DNA of 64,000 nt from Amblyomma americanum (taxonomy: Eukaryota > Arthropoda > Arachnida > Ixodida > Ixodidae). The notes beneath the pieces are model-generated. The model was not told the origin of the DNA. It saw nothing but the letters and a program-made list of their open reading frames with translations, and searched no databases. The first letter of the stretch is position 1, and each line of letters begins with the position of its first letter. The translations under genes were made by a program, and so were the position numbers. Shown here one piece after another: positions 41,551 to 51,960 of the stretch. Where the stretch lies: NCBI RefSeq assembly GCF_052857255.1, contig NW_027526501.1, positions 963,725-1,027,724 of the forward strand, read 5' to 3'.

Positions 41551-44500
41551 AAAGCATGTATTCGTGCTTAAAACAACGACACAAGCTGTTTCAGACCGAA
41601 ACAAGCTAAATCTGAACATCGGTTTACAAGTGTCAGTGTGATACGCGTCACAACGTTTTCTCATAACTGCGCGGAAAGCATGTATTCGTGCTTAATAGAA
41701 CGAAACAAGCTGTTTTTAAACCGAAACGAGCTAAATCTGAACACATCGGTTTTACAAGTGTCCGTGTGATACGCGTCAATATTTTTTCTCTCATAACTGC
41801 GCGAAAAGCATGTATTCGTGCCTAAAACAACGAAACAAGCTGTTTTAGACCGAAACGAGTTAAATCTGAACACATCGGTTTTACAAGTGTCCATGTGATA
41901 CGCGTCAAAACTTTTTGTCTTATAACAGCGCGAAAAGCATGTATTCGTGCTTAATACAACGAAACAAGCTGTTTTAGACCAAAACGAGCTAGATCTTAAC
42001 ACATCGGTTTTAAGTGTTTGTGTGATACGCGTCAAAACTTTTGCTCTCATAACTGCGCGAAAAGCATGTATTCGTGCTTAATACAACGAAACAAGCTGTT
42101 TTAGACCGAAACAAGCTAAATCTGAAAACATCGGTTTTACAAGTGTCCCTGTGATACGCGTCAAAACTTTTTCTCTCATAACTGCGCGGAAAGGATGTAT
42201 TCGTGATTAAAACAAAGAAAAAAGCTGTTATAGACCAAAACGAGCTAAATCTGAACATCGGTTAACAAGTGTCAGTGTGATACGCGTCAAAACGTTTTCT
42301 CATAACTGCGCGAAAAGCATGTATTTGTGCTTAATACAACGAAACAAGCTGTTGTATACCGAAACGAGCTAAATATGAACACATCGGTTTTACAAGCGTC
42401 CGTGTGATACGCGTCAATATTTTTTCTCTCATAACTGCACGAAAAGCATGTATTCGTGCTTAATACATCGAAACAAGCTGTTTTAGACCGAAACCAGCTA
42501 AATCTGAACACATCGGTTTTACAAGTGTCCAGTAATACGCGTCAAAACTTTTTCTCATAACTGCGCGAAAAGCATGTATTCGTGCTTAATACAACGAAAC
42601 AAGCTGTTTTAGACCGAAAAGAGCTAAATCTGAAAACATCGGTTTTACAAGTGTCCATGTGATACGCGTCAAAACTTTTTCTCATAACTGCGCGAAAAGC
42701 ATTTATTCGTGCTTAATACAACGAAACAAGCTGTTTTACACCAAAACGAGCTCGATATGAACACATCGGTTTTACAAGTGACCGTGTGATACGCGTCTAA
42801 ACTTTTTCTTTCATAACTGCGCGAAAAGCATGTATTTGTGCTTAATACAACGAAAGAAGCTGTTTTAGACCAAACGGATCTAGATATGAAGACATCGGTT
42901 TTAAAAGTGTCCCTGTGATACGCGTCAAAACTTTTTCTCTTATAACTGCGCGAAAAGCATGTATTCGTGCTTAAAACAACGACACAAGCTGTCTCAGACC
43001 GAAACAAGCTAAATCTGAACATCGGTTTACAAGTGTCCGTGTGATACGCGTCCATACTTTTTCTCTCATAACTGCGCGAAAAGCATGTATTCGTGCCTAA
43101 AACAACGAAACAAGCTGTTTTAGACCGAAACGAGTTAAATCTGAACACATCGGTTTTACAAGTGTCCATGTGATACGCGTCAAAACTTTTTGTCTTATAA
43201 CAGCGCGAAAAGAATGTATTCGTGCTTAATACAACGAAACAAGCTGTTTTAGACCAAAACGAGCTAGATCTGAACACATCGGTTTTAAGTGTTCGTGTGA
43301 TACGCGTCAAACCTTTTCCTCTCATAACTGCGCGAAAAGCATGTATTCGAGCTTAATACAACGAAACAAGCTGTTTAGACCGAAACGAGCTAAATCTGAA
43401 CAATCGGTTTTACAAGTGTTCCTGTGATACGCGTCAAAACTTTTTCTCTCATAACTGCGCGGAAAGGACGTATTCGTGATTAAAACAAAGAATCAAGCTG
43501 GTTTAGACCGAAACGAGCTAAATCTGAACATCGGTTTACAAGTGTCAGTGTGATACGCGTCAAAACGTTTTCTCATAACTGCGCGAAAAGCATGTATTTG
43601 TGCTTAATACAACGAAACAAGCTGTTTTAGACCGAAACGAGCTAAATGTGAACACATCGGTTTTACAAGCGTCCGTGTGATACGCGTCAATGTTTTTTCT
43701 CTCATAACTGCACGAAAAGTATGTATTCGTGCTTAATACAACGAAACAAGCTGTTTTACACCAAAACGAGCTAGATATGAACACATCGGTTTTACAAGTG
43801 ACCGTGTTATACTCGTCAAAACTTTTCCTCTCATAACTGCGCGAAAAGCATGTATTCGTGCCTAATACAACGAGACAAGCTGTTTTAGATCGAAACGAGC
43901 TTGATCTAACAGATCGGTTTTGCAAGTGTTCATGTGATACGCGTCAAAACTTTTTTTCATAACTGCGCGAAAAGCATGTATTTGTGCCTAATACAACGAA
44001 ACAAGCTGTTTTAGACCAAAACGAGCTAGATCTGAACACATCGGTTTTACAAGTGTCCGTGTAATACGCGTCAAAACTTTTTTTCATAACTGCGCGGAAA
44101 CCATGTATTCGTGCTTAATACAACGAAACAAGCTGTTTTGGACCGAAAAGAGCTAAATCTGAACACATCGGTTATACGTGTCCCTGTGATACGCGTCAAA
44201 ACTTTTTCTCTTAAAACTGCGCGCAAAGCATGTATCGTGCTTAATACAACGAAACAAGCTGTTTTAGACCGAAACGAGCTAAATGTGAACACATCGGTTT
44301 TACAAGCGTCCGTGTGATACGCGTCAATGTTTTTGCTCTCATAATTGCACGAAAAGTATGTATTCGTGCTTAATACAACGAAACAAGCTGTTTTACACCA
44401 AAACGAGCTAGATATGAACACATCGGTTTTACAAGTGACCGTGTGATACTCGTCAAAACTTTTCCTCTCATAACTGCGCGAAAAGCATGTATTCGTGCTT

Positions 44501-45284
44501 AATACAACGAGACAAGCTGTTTTAGATCGAAACGAGCTTGATCTAGCAGATCGGTTTTACAAGTGTCCCTGTGATACGCGTCAAAACTTTTTCTCTCAAA
44601 ACTGCGCGGAAAGGATGTATTCATGATTAAAACAAAGAAAAAAGTTGTTTTAGACCAAAACGAGCTAAATCTGAACATCGGTTTACAAGTGTCAGTGTGA
44701 TACGCGTCAAAACGTTTTCTCATAACTGCTCGAAAAGAATGTATTTGTGCTTAATACAACGAAACAAGCTGTTGTATACCGAAACGAGCTAAATATGAAC
44801 ACATCGGTTTTACAAGCGTCCGTGTGATACGCGTCAATATTTTTTCTCTCATAACTGCACGAAAAGCATGTATTCGTGCTTAATACATCGAAACAAGCTG
44901 TTTTAGACCGAAACCAGCTAAATCTGAACACATCGGTTTTACAAGTGTCCAGTGATACACGTCAAAACTTATTCTCATAACTGCGCGAAAAGCATGTATT
45001 CGTGCTTAATACAACGTAACAAGCTGTTTTAGACCGAAAAGAGCTAAATCTGAAAACATCGGTTTTACAAGTGTCCATGTGATACGCATCAAAACGTTTT
45101 CTCATAACTGCGCGGAAAGCATGTATTCGTGCTTAATAGAACGAAACAAGCTGTTTTAAACCGAAACGAGCTAAATCTGAACACATCGGTTTTACAAGTG
45201 TCCGTGTGATACGCGTCAATATTTTTTCTCTCATAACTGCGCGAAAAGCATGTATTCGTGCCTAAAACAACGAAACAAGCTGTT

Positions 45285-48200
45285 TTAGACCGAAACGAGT
45301 TAAATCTGAACACATCGGTTTTACAAGTGTCCATGTGATACGCGTCAAAACTTTTTGTCTTATAACAGCGCGAAAAGAATGTATTCGTGCTTAATACAAC
45401 GAAACAAGCTGTTTTAGACCAAAACGAGCTAGATCTGAACACATCGGTTTTAAGTGTTCGTGTGATACGCGTCAAACCTTTTCCTCTCATAACTGCGCGA
45501 AAAGCATGTATTCGTGCTTAATACAACGAAACAAGCTGTTTTAGACCGAAACGAGCTAAATCTGAACAATCGGTTTTACAAGTGTTCCTGTGATACGCGT
45601 CAAAACTTTATCTCTCATAACTGCGCGGAAATGACGTATTCGTGATTAAAACAAAGAAACAAGCTGGTTTAGACCGAAACGAGCTAAATCTGAACATCGG
45701 TTTACAAGTGTCAGTGTGGTACGCGTCAAAACGTTTTCTGATAACTGCGCGAAAAGCATGTATTTGTGCCTAATACAACGAAACAAGCTGTTTTAGACCG
45801 AAACGAGCTAAATGTGAACACATCGGTTTTACAAGCGTCCGTGTGATACGCGTCAATGTTTTTTCTCTCATAACTGCACGAAAAGTATGTATTCGTGCTT
45901 AATACAACGAAACAAGCTGTTTTACACCAAAACGAGCTGGATATGAACACATCGGTTTTACAAGTGACCGTGTGATACTCGTCAAAACTTTTCCTCTCAT
46001 AACTGCGCGAAAAGCATGTATTCGTGCTTAATACAACGAGACAAGCTGTTTTAGATCGAAACGAGCTTGATCTAACAGATCGGTTTTGCAAGTGTTCATG
46101 TGATACGCGTCAAAACTTTTTTTCATAACTGCGCGAAAAGCATGTATTTGTGCTTAATACAACGAAACAAGCTGCTTTAGACCAAAACGAGCTAGATCTG
46201 AACACATCGGTTTTACAAGTGTCCGTGTGATACGCGTCAAAACTTTTTTTCATAACTGCGCGGAAACCATGTATTCGTGCTTAATACAACGAAACAAGCT
46301 GTTTTAAACCAAAACGAGTTAGATCTGAACACATCGGTTTTACAAGTGTCCCTGTGATACGCGTCAAAACTTTTTCTCTCATAACTGCGCGGAAAGAATG
46401 TATTCGTGATTAAAACAATGAAAAAAGCTGTTTTAGACCAAAACGAGCTAAATCTGAACATCGGTTTACAAGTGTCAGTGTGATACGCGTCAAAACGTTT
46501 TCTCATAACTGCGCGAAAAGCATGTATTTGTGCTTAATACAACGAAACAAGCTGTTGTATACCGAAACGAGCTAAATATGAACACATCGGTTTTACAAGC
46601 GTCCGTGTGATACGCGTCAATATTTTTTCTCTCATAACTGCACGAAAATCATGTATTCGTGCTTAATACATCGGAACAAGCTGTTTTAGACCGAAACCAG
46701 CTAAATCTGAACACATCGGTTTTACAAGTGTCCAGTGATACACGTCAAAACTTTTTCTCATAACTGCGCGAAAAGCATGTATTCGTGCTTAATACAACGA
46801 AACAAGCTGTTTTAGACCGAAAAGAGCTAAATCTGAAAACATCGGTTTTACAAGTGTCCATGTGATACGCGTCAAAACGTTTTCTCATAACTGCGCGAAA
46901 AGCATTTATTCGTGCTTAATACAACGAAACAAGCTGTTTTACACCAAAACGAGCTCGATATGAACACCTCGGTTTTACAAGTGACCGTTTGATACGCGTC
47001 AAAACTTTTTCTCTCATAACTGCGCGAAAAGCATGTATTCGTGCTTAATACAACGAAACAAGCTGTTTTAGACCGAAACGAGTTAAATCTGAACACATCG
47101 GTTTTACAAGTGTCCATGTGATACGCGTCAAAACTTTTTGTCTTATAACAGCGCGAAAAGAATGTATTCGTGCTTAATACGAAACAAGCTGTTTTAGACC
47201 AAAACGAGCTAGATCTGAACACATCGGTTTTAAGTGTTCGTGTGATACGCGTCAAACCTTTTCCTCTCATAACTGCGCGAAAAGCATGTATTCGTGCTTA
47301 ATACAACGAAACAAGCTGTTTTAGACCGAAACGAGCTAAATCTGAACAATCGGTTTTACAAGTGTTCCTGTGATACGCGTCAAAACTTTATCTCTCATAA
47401 CTGCGCGGAAATGACGTATTCGTGATTAAAACAAAGAAACAAGCTGGTTTAGACCGAAACGAGCTAAATCTGAACATCGGTTTACAAGTGTCAGTGTGGT
47501 ACGCGTCAAAACGTTTTCTGATAACTGCGCGAAAAGCATGTATTTGTGCCTAATACAACGAAACAAGCTGTTTTAGACCGAAACGAGCTAAATGTGAACA
47601 CATCGGTTTTACAAGCGTCCGTGTGATACGCGTCAATGTTTTTTCTCTCATAACTGCACGAAAAGTATGTATTCGTGCTTAATACAACGAAACAAGCTGT
47701 TTTACACCAAAACGAGCTGGATATGAACACATCGGTTTTACAAGTGACCGTGTGATACTCGTCAAAACTTTTCCTCTCATAACTGCGCGAAAAGCATGTA
47801 TTCGTGCTTAATACAACGAGACAAGCTGTTTTAGATCGAAACGAGCTTGATCTAACAGATCGGTTTTGCAAGTGTTCATGTGATACGCGTCAAAACTTTT
47901 TTTCATAACTGCGCGAAAAGCATGTATTTGTGCTTAATACAACGAAACAAGCTGCTTTAGACCAAAACGAGCTAGATCTGAACACATCGGTTTTACAAGT
48001 GTCCGTGTGATACGCGTCAAAACCTTTTTTCATAACTGCGCGGAAACCATGTATTCGTGCTTAATACAACGAAACAAGCTGTTTAAAAAACGAGCTAGAT
48101 CTGAACACATCGGTTTTACAAGTGTCCCTGTGATACGCGTCAAAACTTTTTCTCTCATAACTGCGCGGAAAGAATGTATTCGTGATTAAAACAATGAAAA

Positions 48201-48635
48201 AAGCTGTTTTAGACCAAAACGAGCTAAATCTGAACATCGGTTTACAAGTGTCAGTGTGATACGCGTCAAAACGTTTTCTCATAACTGCGCGAAAAGCATG
48301 TATTTGTGCTTAATACAACGAAACAAGCTGTTGTATACCGAAACGAGCTAAATATGAACACATCGGTTTTACAAGCGTCCGTGTGATACGCGTCAATATT
48401 TTTTCTCTCATAACTGCACGAAAATCATGTATTCGTGCTTAATACATCGGAACAAGCTGTTTTAGACCGAAACCAGCTAAATCTGAACACATCGGTTTTA
48501 CAAGTGTCCAGTGATACACGTCAAAACTTTTTCTCATAACTGCGCGAAAAGCATGTATTGGTGCTTAATACAACGAAACAAGCTGTTTTAGACCGAAAAG
48601 AGCTAAATCTGAAAACATCGATTTTACAAGTGTCC
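45285..48635. repeat. Tandem HOR duplication, ~1780-bp unit (14 monomers), second copy partial
   Basis: Landmarks at 45726 and 47506 are 1780 bp apart and share variants such as GTGTGGTACGCG (45715/47495), CTTTATCTCTC and GCTGCTTTAGACC (46172/47952). The second copy lacks a few bases near 48,084 and diverges after about 48,635. Confidence 0.78.
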
Positions 48636-49541
48636 CTGTGATACGCGTCAAAACTTTTTCTCTTATAACTGCGCGAAAAGCATGTTTTCGTGCTTAAAAC
48701 AACGACACAAGCTGTTTCAGACCGAAACAAGCTAAATCTGAACATCGGTTTACAAGTGTCAGTGTGATACGCGTCAAAACGTTTTCTCATAACTGCGCGG
48801 AAAGCATGTATTCGTGCTTAATAGAACGAAACAAGCTGTTTTAAAACCGAAACGAGCTAAATCTGAACACATCGGTTTTACAAGTGTCCGTGTGATACGC
48901 GTCAATATTTTTTCTCTCATAACTGCGCGAAAAGCATGTATTCGTTCCTAAAACAACGAAACAAGCTGTTTTAGACCGAAACGAGTTAAATCTGAACACA
49001 TCGGTTTTACAAGTGTCCATGTGATACGCGTCAAAACTTTTTGTCTTATAACAGCGCGAAAAGCATGTATTCGTGCTTAATACAACGAAACAATGTTTTA
49101 GACCAAAACGAGCTAGATCTGAACACATCGGTTTTAAGTGTTTGTGTGATACGCGTCAAAACTTTTCCTCTCATAACTGCGCGAAAAGCATGTATTCGTG
49201 ATTAATACAACGAAACAAGCTGTTTTAGATCGAAACAAGCCAAAATCTGAACACATCGGTTTTACAAGTGTCCCTGTGATACGCGTCAAAACGTTTTCTC
49301 TCATAACTGCGCGGAAAGGATGTATTCGTGATTAAAACAAAGAAAAAAGGTGTTTTAGGCCAGAACGAGCTAAATCTGAACATCGGTTAACATGTGTCAG
49401 TGTGATACGCCTCAAAACGTTTTCTCATAACTGCGCGAAAAGCATGTATTTGTGCTTAATACAACGAAACAAGCTGTTGTATACCGAAACGAGCTAAATA
49501 TGAACACATCGGTTTTACAAGCGTCCGTGTGATACGCGTCA

Positions 49542-49545
49542 ATAT
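49542..49545. repeat. Target-site duplication, left copy (ATAT)
   Basis: ATAT lies directly next to the TG/CA-bounded element end and is repeated at the other end. The uninterrupted satellite reads GTCAATATTTTTTCTC here, so a 4-bp duplication accounts for both junctions exactly. Gypsy/17.6-like elements are known to make 4-bp duplications at similar AT-rich sites. Confidence 0.85.
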
Positions 49546-49718
49546 TGTTACGTGCTTTGCACGCACGGGGGTTTATTCAAAGAGGGGACCGGTCGAAGCA
49601 GGATGGAAGCAGGAAGCCTAGCAGCGTCCTTCAGCTCTCTCTTTTTTTTCCTCTTTCTCCGCGGGTCAGTCCTTCATCTTCTGCTTCTTCCGTCGAGGTT
49701 CTGTGGAAGCACGTTACA
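49546..49718 (-). repeat. 3' LTR (173 bp)
   Basis: Read on the minus strand, the LTR begins TGTAACGTGC and ends GCACGTAACA, a 10-bp terminal inverted repeat with one mismatch. It is identical by eye to the 5' LTR except for eight rather than seven T residues near 49,642-49,649 on the plus strand. It lies directly after the polypurine tract. An AATAAA signal is present 26 nt from its end. I see no convincing TATA box in this short LTR. Confidence 0.95.
49572..49577 (-). promoter_or_regulatory. AATAAA polyadenylation signal in 3' LTR
   Basis: TTTATT on the plus strand gives AATAAA on the coding strand, 26 nt before the LTR end. This is the only canonical polyadenylation hexamer I see in the LTR and is suitably placed to end the element transcript. 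Confidence 0.65.
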
Positions 49719-49729
49719 TTTCCTTCCTC
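49719..49729 (-). other. Polypurine tract (plus-strand primer)
   Basis: On the coding strand the sequence GAGGAAGGAAA immediately precedes the TG of the 3' LTR. An all-purine run in this exact position is the standard plus-strand priming site of LTR elements. Confidence 0.85.
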
Positions 49730-49752
49730 GCAGACGATGCCCGTCGGGCGAG

Positions 49753-51948
49753 TTAAACAGACCGTCTGGGATGGAATCGCTTGAGGCGGGCTACATGCAC
49801 CACCTGAGATTGGCGTGACCGTCGACCACTAGCAGTTAGTCGTGCTATAACGTAATTAACGTCACTTATGCACTCCAACACAACAAATGGTCCAGTGTAG
49901 TGGGATAGCAGTTTCTGACATAGACCACGCTTGCGTAGAGGGGTCCACAACCACACAATGTCACCAGGAACATAAGAAACTTCTTGGTGTTGGACGTCGT
50001 AGCGGTTCTTGGAACGCTCTTGCGAAGATAAAATTCGAACGCGGGCAAGCTGGCGAGCTTCTTCAGCTCTGCAGAGTGTGGTCGCAAGAGAAGGTTCATC
50101 GTGGATGAAAAATGGTAGCATGGTGTCAAGGCCGCAGCGAGGCGAGCGAGCATAGAGCAGGTAAAAGGGGCTGTAGCCAGTTGTCTCATGTTGCGCGGTG
50201 TTGTACGCATGAGTGATGAACGGGAGTACGCCATCCCAGTCCTTATGATCTGCAGCGACGTACATGGCAAGCATGGTGGTGAGCGTACGATTAGTGCGTT
50301 CTACCACACCGTTCGTTTGGGGATGATATGGCGTGGAGTGGCGAAAACTGCAGCTGCTGAGGCGGAGAAGTTCTTCAACAACGTCCGCTGTAAATTGACG
50401 TCCACGGTCGCTAATGAGAACTGCAGGAGGGCCGTGCCGAAGAATGACGAATCGAAGTAAGAAGTTAGATACTTCAGACGCAGTAGCAACTGGTATCGCG
50501 GCTGTCTCACAATAACGGGTTAAGTGGTCTACGCACACAAGAATCCATCGATTTCCTTTAGAGGATCGTGGGAAAGGTCCAAGGAGGTCAATGCCAACTT
50601 GCTCAAACGGGGCTGTTGGAGGTGTGATTGGCCACAATTTGCCCGGTGGACTTGAAGTCGGCAGCTTAAAGCGCTGGCATTGCACACAGCTGGCTACATA
50701 GTGCTGGATGGTTGAACGCATGTTAGGCCAGTAAAATCGTTGTTGTGTGCGGTGGAGTGTGCGTGTCACTCCCAAGTGCCCAGACGTGGCGTCGTCGTGC
50801 ATCATTTCAAGAACTGTGATGCGTAGGCTTTCGGGTACGACAAGAAGCATGCGTGCTCCTCCAGAAGCGAAATTCTTCTTATAAAGCAAACCGTCGCGAA
50901 TGCAAAAAGTATTCTTTACAGAATCTTGAGCGGCATCAAACAAAGAGGTTAATGTTTGGTCCTTGCGTTGCTCAGTTCGAAAAACTTGAAGATCGGGGAA
51001 GGCTTGTGAAAGTGACGACAAGTATTCATCAAAGTTGTCTGCGTCGTCCTCAGTCGTTAGAAGCGGCAAACGGGAAAGACAATCGGCATCTGAGTGTTTA
51101 CGGCCGCTTTTATGCACAACAGTGAAATTAAATTCTTGTAGGCGCAAAGCCCATCGAGCAAGCCGGCCACAGGGGTCACGAAGACTCACTAGCCAGCAAA
51201 GCGAGTGGTGGTCGGTCACGACGGTGAAAGCATTCCCGTACAGATAGGAGCGGAAGCGCTGTACAGCGAAAACAACGGCGAGACATTCTTGCTCAGTAAC
51301 CGTGTAATTTCTTTCGCTCTTACTCAACGAACGGCTGGCATATGCTACTACGTGCTGATCGTGACCATGGCGTTGTATAAGTACAGCGCCGATACCAATA
51401 CCACTTGCATCAGTGTGCACTTCAATTGGTGCAGATGGGCAGAAGTGGCGTAGGATGGGGCCCGAGGTCAAAAGAAATTTCAGATGCCGGAAAGCTGCGT
51501 CACATTCGCTGGTCCAATGGAACGGTGCATCTTTATGCAGCAAACACGTGAGTGGGTAAGCGATGTCCGCAAACCTAGCTATAAAGCGTCGAAAGTACGA
51601 GCAGAGCCCTAAAAAACTCTGCAGCTCTTTCACTGATTGAGGCACCGTAAAACTTTTGACAGCTTCAATTTTCTTTGGATCTGGTCGAACACCTTCTTTA
51701 TCAACTAAATGACCAAGAACAATTGTTTCACGGTTCCCAAAATGACATTTCTTGGAATTGAGGATAAGGCCAGCTCGTTCCATGCAATCAAGCACAATAT
51801 CCAGACGGCGGTTGTGCTCACTAAACGTTTTGCCAAAAATTACAACGTCGTCCAGATAACATAAACAAATTTGCCACTTGAGGCCACGCAGGATTGTATC
51901 CATGAACCGCTCGAATGTTGCAGGTGCATTACATAATCCGAAAGGCAT
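49753..51948 (-). CDS. pol: Pol, C-terminal segment: RT (second half), RNase H, integrase
   Basis: This 731-residue open segment is in the same frame as the upstream pol segment and is separated from it only by a TAG (51958-51960) and three sense codons. RT motif YLDD is at residues 31-34. RNase H acidic residues appear at Asp180, Glu222, Asp247 and Asp290. The integrase zinc-binding residues are His385, His392, Cys422 and Cys425. The catalytic triad is Asp455, Asp515 and Glu551, giving DD35E spacing. A GPF motif is at 686-688, and no chromodomain is evident after it. The first Met is simply the first ATG after the stop, not a proven start. All visible catalytic residues are intact, so this half shows no decay. 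Integration and RNase H functions follow from the family, not from direct proof. Confidence 0.93.
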   Translation of the reverse strand: MPFGLCNAPATFERFMDTILRGLKWQICLCYLDDVVIFGKTFSEHNRRLDIVLDCMERAGLILNSKKCHFGNRETIVLGHLVDKEGVRPDPKKIEAVKSFTVPQSVKELQSFLGLCSYFRRFIARFADIAYPLTCLLHKDAPFHWTSECDAAFRHLKFLLTSGPILRHFCPSAPIEVHTDASGIGIGAVLIQRHGHDQHVVAYASRSLSKSERNYTVTEQECLAVVFAVQRFRSYLYGNAFTVVTDHHSLCWLVSLRDPCGRLARWALRLQEFNFTVVHKSGRKHSDADCLSRLPLLTTEDDADNFDEYLSSLSQAFPDLQVFRTEQRKDQTLTSLFDAAQDSVKNTFCIRDGLLYKKNFASGGARMLLVVPESLRITVLEMMHDDATSGHLGVTRTLHRTQQRFYWPNMRSTIQHYVASCVQCQRFKLPTSSPPGKLWPITPPTAPFEQVGIDLLGPFPRSSKGNRWILVCVDHLTRYCETAAIPVATASEVSNFLLRFVILRHGPPAVLISDRGRQFTADVVEELLRLSSCSFRHSTPYHPQTNGVVERTNRTLTTMLAMYVAADHKDWDGVLPFITHAYNTAQHETTGYSPFYLLYARSPRCGLDTMLPFFIHDEPSLATTLCRAEEARQLARVRILSSQERSKNRYDVQHQEVSYVPGDIVWLWTPLRKRGLCQKLLSHYTGPFVVLECISDVNYVIARLTASGRRSRQSQVVHVARLKRFHPRRSV

Positions 51949-51957
51949 AACGTTGAA

Positions 51958-51960
51958 CTA
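51958..51960 (-). other. In-frame TAG interrupting RT
   Basis: The two pol segments share one frame (53268 and 51948 are both multiples of 3), with no indel between them. The stop lies between the GLY and FNVMPFG motifs, a strongly conserved part of Ty3/gypsy RT. This is not a gag-pol boundary, where programmed readthrough is known. A disabling nonsense change or a base-call error is the simplest reading. Confidence 0.9.

Larger units (their letters stand above)
1..49545. repeat. Satellite array, left arm (~127-bp monomer, higher-order repeats)
   Basis: A continuous head-to-tail tandem repeat fills this arm. Successive copies of the GATACGCGTC motif begin at 103, 231, 357, 484, 613 (as GATACTCGTC), 741, 868, 995 and 1121, a spacing of 126-129 bp. 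Length variation comes mainly from the T-tract after this motif and from a 3-bp deletion in the segment before the next one. G+C is about 40 percent by hand count of a typical monomer. Monomers belong to recurrent variant classes that reappear in the same order, which defines higher-order repeats. I found no unique sequence between copies and no host gene. The family is not one I recognise by name. The arm stops at the retrotransposon target site and the same satellite resumes beyond it. Confidence 0.97.

Noticed and set aside
1..49545. CRISPR-like regular repeats
   Set aside because: The ~127-bp units are tandem and abutting, with no unique spacers, and the surroundings are eukaryotic satellite and a retrotransposon.
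49541..49546. Six-base AATATT target duplication
   Set aside because: AATATT does appear on both sides, but the outer bases are explained by the TG...CA ends of the element. With those ends the direct repeat is ATAT only.
49719..49752. An env-like third gene after pol
   Set aside because: Only 34 bp separate the pol stop from the 3' LTR, so there is no room for one.
49887..51453. Short plus-strand frames opposite pol
   Set aside because: They lie antisense to clear RNase H and integrase coding sequence and have no family features.
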